Source of the DNA: Diospyros lotus
Lineage: Eukaryota > Streptophyta > Magnoliopsida > Ericales > Ebenaceae
Direction: 5' to 3'
Length of the DNA stretch: 64,000 nucleotides
Assembly: GCF_014633365.1 (NCBI RefSeq)
Contig: NC_068339.1
Location: 29,645,316 to 29,709,315 of the forward strand
Shown here in pieces: positions 25,796 to 37,900 of this stretch; positions within the stretch are counted from its first letter, which is position 1, and each line of letters begins with the position of its first letter. The translations under genes were made by a program, and so were the position numbers. The notes under the pieces were generated by a model. That model made no database searches, was not told the DNA's origin, and was given only the letters and a program-made list of their open reading frames with translations.

Positions 25796-26264
25796 TGTTC
25801 TTTCCTGACCAAAGGAGGACGATCTGAGGCGGGGCGGGAGCTCCGGAGATGGGTCTATTCGGGGGGTGACTGGCACCTATAAGCACTCCGACGGTCGAGT
25901 GAGTAAGAGAGTAAAGAGAGACAGTGTATTAGTAGGTTAGAGATCAGAACATACCTTGTCTCTAAAGAGAGCTGATTGATATAGAAGGAGGAGATGTCCT
26001 CCTGCATGCATGAGTCGTGCGTTTGCAGGTGATGAGACTGGCTATTCGACGCCGATGGAGGTTCCCAGGTGATAGCATGGTGGCGACGGAACCCTTATTA
26101 ATGTGGATGAGACCCGCTATTAATGAGGACAGGATCTGGGGCTATCGCGTGGATACCCAGTGGGATTGCAATGATGCTATGGCAAGTTGGCGCTGGGCCA
26201 AGGCTGGATTGGGCCTGAGGAGAGGGCCGAGATTGGGTCCAAGCGGTCCAATTTGCTTATGTTA
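25796..26264. other. GC-rich flank of the tandem array, probably part of the same repeat
   Basis: This 470-bp stretch keeps the high GC content of the array and ends abruptly at the AT-rich inverted repeat. It contains 'gaggacaggatctggggc' and repeated GGC-rich words. The open frame 26017-26340 has no recognisable domain and crosses the composition boundary, so it is not called. Confidence 0.4.
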
Positions 26265-27765
26265 TTATTATTTTTTTTATGGTAATGATTTTGTTGTTGA
26301 AATGAAAGATGATTTTGTTGTTGAAATGGAAATTAAATAATGCAATTTGTTTTGAATTGTAAGAAATCATGATTTGTTTTTATATTGTGTTGTGTGTGCA
26401 TGTAGATATTGAGAAGGGAGTTTCGATCCCGTTGATGAATGAGAGAGAGAATCGGGCTTATATGTCAAAGCCGACAAACAGAATTCATTTACTGGTGATG
26501 CTAAGGGAGAAAAATTACAAGATGGTGTTAAAAAAAAAGCAATGATTTGTTATATATATTTTTGTGTTTATTTTTTATGTTATGTTTTAATTTTTTAAAA
26601 TAAAATTTAATGTATCATTTGATAATTTTAGATTGTTTAGTTTTATTTATTTATTTTAATATATTAAAAATAAAATAAATATGATTTTATTTGAATATTG
26701 TGAAAGTTAAAATGAAATGAATTGTTAAAATTTGAATGCCAAAAAATTAAATTGGTTTGTATTTGTTTTGTGGACGATTGAAGTTAAATTATTAGGTTTA
26801 ATTAAAGATTAAATGATAAATAATTATTATTAAATTGTTAAATTTAATTATAGTTTCAATGATAAAATCAAACAAGTTTTATTTTCTGAAGCAATTAGCT
26901 TTGTAGCATTAATAAGTGACAGAAAAATGAACAACGAAAGAAAAATGATAGTTGGATATGATTTAACGTGATAGTCTTGTTTCTTTGTTTAAAAACATCA
27001 GAAACAATATCATCACTTAGAAGGTAATTTAATATGTAACTTTGCACTATCAGTATATTTAAATTCTGTTATATATTTTTTTATAGCTCTGTTATATATT
27101 TTTTCTGAATTCATTTTTTATAATTTTTTTATACAAGTAGGTAAATTATATTTTTCGTATGCCAAATTATATTTAAAATTTATTTATATGTGAAAGAAAC
27201 AAATAATAGATAAAACAAACATTTTTACTTAAAATTACATAATTATATTTAAATTCTTATATTAAGTATGTTTAATTTAAATAGTTGAAATAAAAATTAA
27301 CTTTCAATTCTTAGCCAAACTTAAAAATAATAAATATTTAAATCTTAAATAAAATTAAAATTAATAATAACTATTTACCATTCAATTCTTAAATAAAATT
27401 AATAATTTCACTTCAAAAATTCACAAAACAAATATAACTCAATTTAATTTATTAATACTCAAATTTCAATCAATTATTTCATTTTAACTTTCACAATATT
27501 CAAAAAATCACAAATTCAATATTCATTTTCAACATCTACAATACAAATTTATAATTAAATGTCACATTCACAACATAAATTAAAATAATTACAAAATAAT
27601 ATTTAAACAATAATTTTCACTTGCAAATGAGAATCAAACACCTTTTCATTTGAATGCACACGAAACACAATAAAAAAAAAAAAAATCAAGTTTTTAATTT
27701 TCACTTCAACAACCAAATTATCATCATCACTCAGTTAGAAAAACAAAATTAAGCAAACAATATAA
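26265..27765. repeat. Large imperfect inverted repeat (~1.5 kb), possible foldback element
   Basis: The left arm (about 26265-26850) reads in reverse complement in the right arm (about 27300-27765). Matching blocks include 'gattttgttgttgaa' (26288, 26312) with 'ttcaacaaccaaattatc' (27706), 'tgaatattgtgaaagttaaa' (26690) with its complement near 27480, and 'tatttgttttgtg' (26760) with 'cacaaaacaaata' (27422). The arms differ by many substitutions and indels, and the left arm carries an extra segment around 26410-26530. A loop of about 450 bp lies between. No coding sequence or defined target duplication is visible. Candidate outer ends are 'ttgcttatgtt' (26252) and 'cattaagcaa' (27772). Confidence 0.7.
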
Positions 27766-27989
27766 AACAACATTAAGCAAAAAATATAATAAATCAATGT
27801 AGAAGAAAAGAGAATATGTAAATATATATAAATATATGTATGTATGTATCGGAAGTCATAATCACCACCACCAATGCCATTAGTCGAATATTTCCATAAT
27901 TAGAGCCTACCATTAGAAACACCAAGTTAAGAGAGTTAATATATAAAAAAATGGGATAGATTTAATGGTTAAATTTTAATAAATCTGAA

Positions 27990-28350
27990 TTTTAATTTTT
28001 AGCCAAACTTAAAAATGCATTGGCAACCACTACCGGCCATTGTAGTTGGTGGTTTCCGGCGATTAGAGGCAACCACCCGACACCTAAGAGTCCATCGACC
28101 AACAAAATTCAATGGCTGAATCTCCGTATATCTAAACTTAAAGTTTTGGCCAAACCCATAGTGCGTATATACGCACTACTAGTCACCATCGGCCATAGTG
28201 GTAGGTGGTTTTTGGCTATCATAGCAACCAACCGACACCCAAGAGCCCATCAACCAACATGGCCAAAAACCAACAAGATCCAACAATCGAAACTCCATAA
28301 ATCTAAGCTTAAAGTTTTAGTCAAACCCAATAAAGCGTATATATGCAAGT
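27990..28350. repeat. Two diverged ~160-bp tandem copies next to an LTR
   Basis: The block starting near 28020 ('ggccattgtagttggtggtttccgg') recurs near 28180 ('ggccatagtggtaggtggttttt'), and both copies end with 'cttaaagtttt' followed by 'caaaccc' and 'gcgtatat.tgca'/'gcgtatatacgca'. The words 'ttagccaaacttaaaaat' at 27998 and in the inverted repeat at 27312 suggest a link to the neighbouring element. The 111-residue open frame across both copies has no domain and is not called. Confidence 0.55.
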
Positions 28351-30696
28351 TGTAATATTCCAAATTTTTTAAAGGGCTTAAAAATAATTTTAACTTGAGT
28401 CATAGGTGAAATTATCGAAAGATTAAGGACTCAAGTGTAATTTCTTACAGTTATAAGTGCCGAAATGACTGTAGGGAATGCCTAGGAGTATAATTGTCTA
28501 AGCAAAATGATATGGTCTCGATGAGTGTCCCGAGATAGGATTTATGGTGTTAAAAGAAAATAGAATTAAGACGATTTTCGGTACATCTAAAATACAACTT
28601 CGATTCAGGTTGAAAAATCGAATCATCATAGGAAACTTCCAAAAAATAAACGGAACCCTGAGGGGGCTCCGTTTTTTCGTAACAATAAACCCTGAGGTAG
28701 TTTCAGGATGAATCAATAGCCCAGTGAGGGTGCAAGAACAAAATCATCCATATCGAGTAATCTTGGAGTTATTAATTTTGGATTTTCGGTATCATAATAC
28801 AAATTAATTTGATGTTTAAGGAGGTAATTGCAATTAAAGAATTTCACAGGTTAAATAGAGACAAAATTGAGGTTTAGATATGTAATTTTTTTATTATTGG
28901 TGTAATATATAGTGTTATATATATGTGTGTGTGGCCTTACGCGCGCGTGTGGGGGTATTTTGATGGTTGACATCTTTGCATCTTTATGGCCGATAATTGC
29001 ACAAGAATTGAAGGAAATGGCAACATGATTTGAGGAAATAGGGGTATGATTCGAGGAAAAGATGATTGAGATTAGATTTTGATTAAGTATGATGTATAAT
29101 ATATGTATATATATATATATGTGTTTGGGTTATTGTTTTAAAGGAAAATTGGAAATTAAGGAAAGTTAAGTATCTGAAAAGCCTGAAAAATTTACCAAAT
29201 CAACCGAAGGGAGTACCCTAAGGAATAAATGTCTAAGGAATAGGAACGCCTCTAGCGAGCATCTCGAGGCATGATTTTTAGGACCGAAAGAAAGTGGATC
29301 AAAAACAGTTTTCGGTATAACTAAAATGCAGCTGCCATTTTAAGCTGTAAAACCGAATTCTCGTAGGAGACTCCCGGAATGATAACGAACGCCTTGGGAA
29401 GCTTCAGTCTGTTGAGTAGAGCAACCCTTTAGAAGTTTCAGGAAGAAACGAGTAGGTTTAAAGCCAAAACGAAGAAATGGGCCTAAGTGCAATTCTTCGA
29501 AGTTGCCCGAGAGGGGGGCCAAAATGTCATTTTTTCAAAAATATTCAAAAGGGAAATTGAAATATTTTAACTTGAGGATCTCAAATGCAATATTGGAGGG
29601 CTCAAATGCAAAGGCCAAAAAGGTAACAACCAAAAAATTGAAGGGCCAAAATGCAAAATCCTAAATATGGCAACCATGGAAATTTGACCAAGCCATGAGG
29701 GGCGCCGAAAGCTTATAGAGTTGCATGGGAAATGGTCAGGGAGGGCCAAGGGATGATGATAAGCCGACAATGGCCATCAAAGTGCCCGGAATTTTGAGAA
29801 ATTCGACCATGAAAGCTGGCCAAAAATGGCAACCTGCAACTCACTTTTTTTTGGTTAGGGAGGGTGTTTCCAGGTCCATCCAGGGGAGGGGGAGACTCCA
29901 AAGGCAATGGGCTAAGTGGCCATGGGCAAATCGGGCTTCAACATCGCCTATAAATAGAGCATGTTGTAGCCGAAAATTTTAAAACTTTGAGCTTGAAATT
30001 GAAGGCTTTTTAGGTCGAATCAAGGGGAAAGGATAGAGGGACTTTGATCCTTGAGAGTAGTAGAAGTATTCTGGAGAATTTGGTGAGCAACGGAGCAGAA
30101 TCGAAGGCAAATCGAAGCTTCGTCGGAACCCTAGGCGGTACGTTTGGCCGAGAGCTCGAGGCCTCCATTGGCTGGCTTCCGGACCTCCTTTGGAGCCCAT
30201 TCAGGTACCCCTAGGATCGAATGGTCATGAGCTTTCATTTGGTATAATTTTTGCATTTTTCCGGCAAGCCATGGCCGGAGAAGACGACCGACGCGTGGGC
30301 CCCACGCGCTAGTCTCACTCGCCCTAGCACGCGCTAGTGCGTGCGGGCACGTGCGAGCTTGGTTTTTTGTGAAATTTCTTTTAAATAGTTTAGAAAATTA
30401 TTTTAGAATTTCCTATGTACAAATATTTGGAGAAAAATAGGTGTAGGTATTTATTTTGGAATATTAGTAAGGAAAAATTGAAGAAAATTAGAGAAAAATG
30501 CAAGAAAATTAAATAAAAATAGATTTTATTGATTATTTAAACAAATATCTTGCCTAGGGTGCTTTGAGAAGTGAGGCGACACATTTGGTGCGAATTTCAA
30601 GGTTGGCACGCAAATCGAGGCAGTTTGCACATTTTTTGAGGTATCCCGATAACTCGCATATCACGAGTTAGAGGCCGGACACTTGGACTACTCAAA
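28351..30696 (+). repeat. Ty3/gypsy-type LTR, first part (interrupted at 30696)
   Basis: It starts TGTAATATTCC at 28351 and continues after the copia insertion to GGGGCGTTACA at 37539, so the original LTR was about 3 kb. Shared blocks with the LTRs at 37901 and 38653 include 'gaaattatcgaaag' near the start, 'ttttcggta' about 28570 and 29310, and 'ggcacgcaaatcgagg' at 30605. Text resembling the start region recurs from about 29150, suggesting an internal duplication or a nested copy. A TATA box (tataaatagag, 29949) is followed 340 bp later by a CpG-rich cluster of CACGCGC words (30289-30357). No gypsy coding region adjoins it, so it behaves as a solo or orphan LTR; flanking 5-mers (caagt and taatg) do not match. 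Confidence 0.75.
29949..29957 (+). promoter_or_regulatory. Putative LTR TATA box
   Basis: TATAAATAG inside the gypsy LTR. Equivalent boxes occur at 41207 (+) and about 40324-40317 (-) in the related LTRs, at nearly the same distance from the CpG-rich cluster, which supports a conserved promoter position. Confidence 0.6.
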
Positions 30697-31943
30697 TGTT
30701 AGAATGGGAGGTGCTATGGAACACACTAAGAGGGGGGTGAATTGGCTATTTTAAAAATCTTGATAGGACTTGAAATCTTTTTGACCCAATTGAGGTTTTA
30801 GTGATTTAAAACATTAAACATATGAAATGACAAATATAAAGCAAGAAGAATAAATGACACAAAGGATTTATAGTGGTTCAGCTTAAACCAAGTCTAATCC
30901 ACTACTTTAGCTCCCACTAAGGATTTTAAACCAATTCACTAAAACCTCTTACTTACACAAGTAGGCCCTCTAGCTACACAAGCTAGAAAATACAACCTCC
31001 TACTTAAACCAAGTAGGCCCTCTAGCTACACAAGCTAGGAAATACAAGAAGAGTACAATTGGAGAGAATCTAAGAGATGAATCTCTTAGTTACAATGTCT
31101 CTCAAAAATGATACAAGGCTTGAGTGAAATAATACAAGTTAAAATCAAAGCCTTGAAGAGAGAAAATTAAAGCACAGTTAATATAAATACAAATGTGTGT
31201 ACGATGTAAGCTCAACTCATTTCCTTTCCATCCATTAGCCTTCTCTTGATCATCCATGACTTGTATTTATAAGCTTCCCAAAAGATTGAAGAGAAATGTA
31301 GCCGTTTGTGACCGTTGGAGTTTGAAAAGCTAGCCGTTGGAAGCTTTCTACAAAAGATATAGTCGACAGAAGAAAATGCATAGTTGACTATTTTTGCAAG
31401 CAGAACAAGATATAGTTGACAGACAAAAAAGCATAGTCGACTATCTTTTAGCACAAATTTCACATAGTCGACAAATGTAAAAATATGAAGAGGATTTTGA
31501 ATTTTATGAACAAAAATAGTCGACAGATGAAAAGCCATAGTCGACTATCCTTACATGATAGTCGACAAATGTAAAAATAGTCGACAGAAGCCTTAAATAG
31601 TCGATAGATCAAACCAGCATAGTCGACTATCCTTATAACATAGTCGACTATTTTTAGGCATAGTCAACAGCATTAAACCACATAGTCGACTATCCTTTTG
31701 AAAACATTAAAAACTTAACAAATCCTCATTTTGATCTTTTTGGAAGCAAGTTGAGATTATCAAAATTATATTTTGAAACAAACTTCACTCAACCATACTC
31801 AATATTTCTTCTATAGGAATTTTCCCAACTTTGCTTCAAGGAGATTTAAAGATTGATTTTCTCATACTTATAATCCATACAGTAGAGATTGATTTTCATA
31901 TAGTCATTATCAAAACTATTTTATTACCAAGAGTAAAATATCA
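30697..31943 (-). repeat. SIRE-like copia LTR, reverse orientation
   Basis: In plus coordinates it begins tgttagaatggg (30697) and ends at atatca (31943), which is TG...CA on the minus strand. It is a near-identical inverted copy of the LTR at 34442-35707. Immediately beyond 31943 lies 'atctccccca', the complement of a polypurine tract, so this is the 3' LTR of a minus-strand element. The LTR contains about a dozen copies of TAGTCGACTAT or variants between 31360 and 31700. The 108-residue open frame inside it is not a gene. Confidence 0.9.
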
Positions 31944-34441
31944 ATCTCCCCCATTTTTTATGATGACAAAAACAAATATGAAAATCAATTCATTCTCCCC
32001 CTTTTTGTCCAAATCAAAAATATGAAAACTCCTCTTTTTTGAAACACACTGAGAGCATAAATAAAAGAGGCTCCCCCTTAAACCAAAATCTTTTCAATAG
32101 AAATGAATTTGGAGATAAACATAACTAAGTAAAGATAATTTTAAAAAACTAGAGATAGCTCCCCCTTAAGATGACATTATTAATATCAACATTTGAGCAC
32201 ATGTCATATACATAAACCTTTCTCATGAGATGCCAAAACAAATTTCATACATATTGCATACTCATGATCATATCAGAGCCAATCTATATCTTTCAAAATA
32301 ATCACTCATATTTAAACAATCAAAGCATTAGATCAAATGCATAGCTATTCATCATATAAGAGGCATATACATTAAATGATCAATATAGGAGTGAAATAAA
32401 TCATTTCAAGTAAATAGAAAGACTCTCTTTGAAAAACTCTCCCTTAAACTCACACGGGAGGTCTTAGCCATAGAAACATTTTTCATAAAAAAAAATAGTA
32501 ATTGACTCAATTCAATAATTTTGACAAAAATATCAATGGCCATAAATTTGAGGAATGAACCACATGAACTTACTTTCCATATATTCAAAAAATAAGTGGT
32601 AATCCAAAAATATAAATCTAAACAAGTTATGACATATTTTATGCAAGAGACATTAAAGATAGGCTTTAAGATCATACGTTCAATTTTTGATAATCATAGC
32701 CATACTTGTAATCACAAAACAGTAGAAAAATATTCCATTTTTAATTTACAGTACCCAAAAGTATGACATTCAATATATTTAATGCCTTTATAAGAGATCA
32801 AGCCATAGGTACCATGTCCTAAACTTAGGATTATAACATAGAATCATTACATATAGATGTATAGAAGAGGCAAGATGATCCTTTAATTTTTAAAGACAGA
32901 GCATGAATTAGAATAATTTCTTACTCAAGCAATACCAATTAGCTCAATAAGATTACATTATGATTCATATATCACATAATTGGTAACACTAATCAAGTTA
33001 TGTTTAAGGCCATTTACAACAAACACATTTTTCAGTACATATCAACAAATGTTATTCTCCCCCTTAATCAATGCATATATCAAAACACTATAACTCCCCC
33101 TTAATTTTAGAAACCAATATGATTGAAATTTTGGATACAATTTCTTAAGTAAAATCTTAAAGGCAATACATGATTCAAAATCATCATAAACATCATAATC
33201 ATGGAGAGTTTAGGGATAGAAAATATACCACCAAGATTGAGTTTAACAATCTCTCTTACTCTTTGTTAGTAAAAAAAAATGAGCTTCTTTTGGGGTTGAA
33301 TTTCTTTTTCATCCCCTTTTCTTTCATGCTTGATTCATCCGCAAAGATTTCACTTTAAGTTTCATTTAGATGTCAAGCAACCTGCAAAAATAACTCATCC
33401 ACAAGCTTTTGGTGCCCAAACCACTTTAGGTTCACCAATGTTAGCATGGAGCTCCTCCTTAGGAACCCAAATTTATTTAAGCTTATGTGGATTGTTTCCT
33501 ATGAAACTTTTATGTTCAAAATGATACCAATAGTTAGAATGTAAAGCAAAGGACTTTTGTTTCCTCTTTATGAAAATAGTTTGCTTTTTATCCTTATCCA
33601 CATTCCTATTACCATAAGGATTTTTTGGTATCAACGCTTTCTTGGATTCTTGAGGATTGGAATGAGAAATACTAAAAGTCATAGTTTCCTTAGGAATCCA
33701 TTTCATTTTAGGTCCACTAGTTGATTTCCTTTTAAAAGGACAACAAAATGCAATGTGGCCTAATTTACAACAGTAAAAACATTTAACATCATGAGAGGTG
33801 TTTGTAGATGAGCTTTTGACACTAGCTCTTTGACTATTAAAATTTTGAACACCTAGTTCATGATCACATGAATTTGTAATATCCTCTTTGAAAATGGATT
33901 TCTCATTTAATGCACTGTTTGAGCATTTCATTTCAAATTCTTCCAAAACTTTTTCTTTTAAAAATTCTTTATTGGAAGCAATCAAATATTCATTCTTTGA
34001 TCTTAAAACTTCCAATTCATTTGATAGTAAGTCTAATTGCTTTTGAAGAGTTTTATTTTTCAAACATAACTTTTCAAAATTTACATATAAATCATTAAAA
34101 GCATTCAATAACTCTTTCTTTGAGACAGTATCACGATTATCATTTTTAGAATTCAAAGAACTAGACTCATGGACATTTTCAATATCAACACTGTCATCAA
34201 AATCATAAGTAGAAGTAGAGGTTACCTCCTCTTCTTCTTGAGCTATGAAGCATGAGATGGGATTTGAGCTTTCTTCTTCTTCTCTTTGTTGATGATTCAA
34301 GTGATTTTCATCCTGTAAATTTTCATCAACATGCTCACAAGATTTGTCAGAGAGATACAATGAATCAAGAGTACTCAATATCTCTTTAGCACTAGAGCAC
34401 TTAGAAATTTTCCTTTTTACGGCTTGTGTATGCTAGCTCTT
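31944..34441 (-). pseudogene. Internally deleted copia internal region with gag C-terminal part (34378-33473)
   Basis: A polypurine tract complement lies at 31944-31952. From there to 33470 the sequence is AT-rich and non-coding in all frames, without pol motifs. The minus-strand frame 34378-33473 encodes 301 residues of the C-terminal gag part of a SIRE-like copia: a coiled-coil segment (FEKLCLKNKTLQKQLDLL), a CCHC-like knuckle with spacing CFYCCKLGHIAFCC, and a GPKMKWIPK motif. In frame just upstream (34378-34430) a short gag N-terminal piece (RKISKCSSAKEI) is joined directly to it, so a large part of gag is deleted, and protease, integrase and RT are all missing. The fragment ends at the plus-strand LTR at 34442. 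It is a dead element. Confidence 0.8.
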
Positions 34442-35707
34442 TGATATTTTACTCTTGGTAATAAAATAGTTTTGATAATGACTATATGAAAATCAATCTC
34501 TACTATATGGATTATAAGTATGAGAAAATCAATCTTTAAATCTCCTTGAAGCAAAGTTGCGAAAATTCCTATAGAAGAAATATTGAGTATGGTTGAGTGA
34601 GGTTTGTTTCAAAATATACTTTTGATAATCTCAACTTGCTTTCAAAAAGATCAAAATGATGATTTGTTAAGTTTTCAATATTTTCAAAAGGATAGTCGAC
34701 TATGTGGTTTAATGCTGTTGACTATGCCTAAAAATAGTCGACTATGTTATAAGGATAGTCGACTATACTGGTTTGATCTGACGACTATTTAAGGCTTCTG
34801 TCGACTATTTTTACATCTGTCGACTATCATGTAAGGATAGTCGACTATGGCTTTTCATCTGTCGACTATTTTTGTTCATAAAATTCAAAATCCTCTTCAT
34901 ATTTTTACATCTGTCGACTATGTCTTTGTGTCTGTCGACTATGTGAAATTTGTGTTAGAAGATAGTCGACTATGTTTTTTTGTCTGTCGACTATATCTTG
35001 TTCTTCTTGCAAAAATAGTCAACTATGCATTTTCTTCTGTCGACTATATCTTTTGTAGAAAGCTTCCAACAGCTAGTTTTTCAAACTTTAACGGTCACAA
35101 ACGGCTACATTTCTCTTCAATCTTTTGGGAAGCTTATAAATACAAGTCATGGATGATCAAGAGAAGGCTAATGGATGGAAAGGAAATGAGTTGAGCTTAC
35201 ATCGTACACACATTTGTATTTATATTAACTGTGCTTTAATTTTCTCTCTTCAAGGCTTTGATTTTAACTTGTACTATTTCATTCAAGCCTTGTATCATTT
35301 TTGAGAGACATTGTAACTAAGATATTCATCTCTTAGATTCTCTCCAATTGTACTCTTCTTGTATTTCCTAGCTTGTGTAGCTAGAGAGCCTACTTGGTTT
35401 AAGTAGGAGGTTGTATTTCCTAGCTTGTGTAGCTAGAGGGCTTACTTGTGTAAGTAGGAGGTTTTAGTGAATTGGTTTAAAATCTTTAGTGGGAGCTAAG
35501 GTAGTGGATTAGGCTTGGTTTAAGCCGAACCACTATAAATCCTTTGTGTCATTTATTCTTCTTGCTTTATATTTGTCATTTCATACGTTTAATGTTTTAA
35601 ATCACTAAAACCTCAATTGGGTTAAAAAGATTTCAAGTCCTATCAAGATTTTTAAAATAGCCAATTCACCCCTCCTCTTGGTGTGTGCCATAGCACCCAT
35701 TCTAACA
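34442..35707 (+). repeat. SIRE-like copia 5' LTR
   Basis: It runs from tgatattttactc (34442) to cattctaaca (35707), 1,266 bp, and is followed by a tRNA-Met primer-binding site, so it is a 5' LTR. It contains the same GTCGAC-palindrome repeats as its inverted partner at 30697-31943, with one extra repeat near 34915-34940 that accounts for most of the length difference. The 115-residue open frame at 34847-35194 mirrors the one in the partner LTR and is not called. Confidence 0.92.
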
Positions 35708-35709
35708 AT

Positions 35710-35721
35710 TGGTATCAGAGC
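35710..35721 (+). other. Retrotransposon primer-binding site (initiator tRNA-Met)
   Basis: TGGTATCAGAGC, two bases after the LTR end. This is the standard plant copia primer-binding site complementary to the 3' end of initiator methionyl-tRNA. Confidence 0.92.
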
Positions 35722-35769
35722 CTCGTTCCCACTGTTTTTCATTGGTTTAACAACCTAGGGATAAAGATC

Positions 35770-36825
35770 CATAAATAGCACATATTTTTGGCTCATCAAA
35801 AGTTGAGGGTCAAAGCACCACTCATCCACCTTTCTTTAATGGTACAAACTTTAATTTTTTGAAAACAAAAATGCTCATCTATCTTATGCAGGATACAAGC
35901 CTTGTGCAAGTGATTAAGAAAGGGGTTACATTGGCCGATATGGAAAATATGGAGACTTGGACAGTAAAGGAAAGAAGAGATATGGAGATAAATGCAAGAG
36001 GGATGAACACTTTGTTTTGTGCTCTTTGCGTCGAAGAGTTCAACCCAGTCTCAACAAGCAAAATGGCCAAGGAGATTTGGGACAAATTAGAGGTCACTCG
36101 TGAAGGCACCAATCAAGTAAAGGAATCAAAGGTAAATTTACTAATTCATGAGTATGAACTTTTTTCTATGAAATCTTGGGAACCTATTAATGAGATGTTT
36201 ACTAGGTTTAATAATATTGTCACAAATTTAGAGGCCTTAGGAAAAACTTTTTCAAATGGAGAGAAAGTTAGAAAAATCCTTAGAAGTCTACCCAAGAAAT
36301 GGGACTCCAAAGTGACAGCCATTCAAGAGGGTAAAGACTTAAATAACTTATCTTTTGATGATTTGGTTGGATCTCTCATGACTCACGAGATCATGATGAA
36401 GAGAGATGATGATGAGATAAATAGAGATAAGAATCTTCTGTTCAAAGTTTCACACTCATCTAGTGATGATGATGATGATGAAGATGAAGATGATAATGAT
36501 GATTTGATGATAATTATTAGGAAATTCAAAAAGTTTCTTAGTAGAAAAATGTTGAAAGAATTGGAAAGAAGAAACCTAAGGAAGAAGAAAGATAAGTTTG
36601 AGGGGGAGAAATATAGAAATGTAGTTAAATGTTATGGATGGCAAAAGTATGGGCATATCATATCCGAATGTCCATCATTTAAGAGGTATGGAAAGAAGTT
36701 CAAGAAGAAAACATATGATTCATCCTCTAGTGACGAATCTCAAGTGGAGGAAGTGGTCAACCTATGTCTTATGACCAACATAGAAGAGAATCCTTCCCGT
36801 TCTAACAATGATTTTCTTGATATGC
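35770..36825 (+). pseudogene. Copia gag, N-terminal part, truncated
   Basis: The frame reads through GQSTTHPPFFNGTNFNFLKTKM into a UBN2/retrotransposon gag domain (AKEIWDKLEVTREGTNQVKE, LFSMKSWEPINEMFTRF, KILRSLPKKWDSKVTAI), an Asp-rich tract (about 36455-36510) and a zinc-knuckle-like motif CYGWQKYGHIISEC whose second position has W where family members usually have a small residue and C. It ends near NLCLMTNIEENPS, about where the coiled-coil segment of the minus-strand copy begins. No standard ATG precedes the conserved start; W-to-L at NFNFLK is a decay sign. After about 36825 the sequence is gypsy LTR, so the rest of gag-pol and the 3' LTR are lost. Confidence 0.85.
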
Positions 36826-37539
36826 ATAATATTTTCACATGTTATGATCATTTTTGTTCATATACTATTGCATGGGAAAACGTGATATATGCACGACACG
36901 ATATTTTTGTGATATTGAAACTCGTGCATGGGGTTGGGATGTTACCCTAAGAGTGTAGCCGAAATTCCCCTAGGGCAATTAATGGAACAACGTTAGGCTT
37001 ATCCTGCAAGAGGTTCGAGATTCTGCCTAGGGTTCCGTGCCGGACTGGTGGGCCTAGGAAGTTAGATTGTGGGTATATGTTTATAATTGTCTATGCATCA
37101 TGCATCATTCATTCATATTTGTCTAACCCTCACTTAGAAGATTTCATCTTCTGATATTGGATTATATCCCTGGAATATTCCACGTTCCAGGCGAGCCAAG
37201 TAGGCGGAAGGGCAAGGAAGTGATCGAGGCATGATCGTGGTAGAAATTTTGTGGGACCAGGACTATCTATTTTATTCGGATGTATTGTTTAGATTTTAAT
37301 ATCGTCTGTAATGTTATGTTGGGTGAACGATATGTATGTACCCACATATGTTGTGTTTTCGAGGTTTTTTACAGGTTCTGATCTTGCTTCTGCTATGTTT
37401 AAAGCGTATCATTCCCTTACTTTATTTGGGAGTGTTATTAAATAAAAGTTATGTTGAGGATTTATTGCCGGTTTATGTTTGATGTAATAAAAAAAAAAAT
37501 CCTAGCATATATTAATGCCTTGGAAGGCGGGGCGTTACA
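36826..37539 (+). repeat. Ty3/gypsy-type LTR, second part
   Basis: This continues the LTR that begins at 28351. It can be followed against the reverse complement of 20698-21480: 'gatattgaaactcgtgcatggggttggg', 'ttaccctaagagtgtagccg', 'cctcacttagaagatt' and the end GGGGCGTTACA. About 100-150 bp expected between 30696 and 36826 is absent, so the copia event or a later deletion removed part of the LTR. The junction is placed by loss of gag similarity and is good to about 20 bp. Confidence 0.75.
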
Positions 37540-37900
37540 TAATGTGCAAATGGTAGAAAAACTAGGGTTGAGATCTGAGAGCATGAGAGAAGGCAAGATG
37601 GAGGGAGAAAGAGAGTCCAAGAGTGAGAGATCAGATGAGGGATAGAGAGAGAAGAGGTTGGCCAAAGCAAGTGAGCCACAAGCGGCCATAGTTGCAAGCT
37701 CCATACGGCCATGGCAGCTTGGTAATGGGTTGGTCGGCGAGCAGGGCACCGTGAGGCAGCCAGTGATGGTCACAGCAACGAAGGCTGGGCGCGACAGTAG
37801 TTCGCAGGAGCTACGAGTAACAAGCTCACAGCAGCTGGGTGCAGCAGCAAGTGATATAGGGGGTGAGCGCGAGCGGGAAGGCCGATCTAATGGTGGTGAC
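37540..37900. other. Repeat-derived spacer split by an LTR insertion
   Basis: Purine-rich, moderately GC-rich text with no gene. It lies between two LTRs and probably belonged with 42963-43753 before the LTR at 37901 arrived, but the flanking 5-mers (gtgac on the left, gccgc on the right) do not match. The short open frames on both strands here overlap each other and carry no domain. Confidence 0.4.

Noticed and set aside
31212..35194. Two similar proteins of 108 and 115 residues on opposite strands
   Set aside because: Both lie inside the inverted copia LTR pair and are translations of the same LTR sequence.
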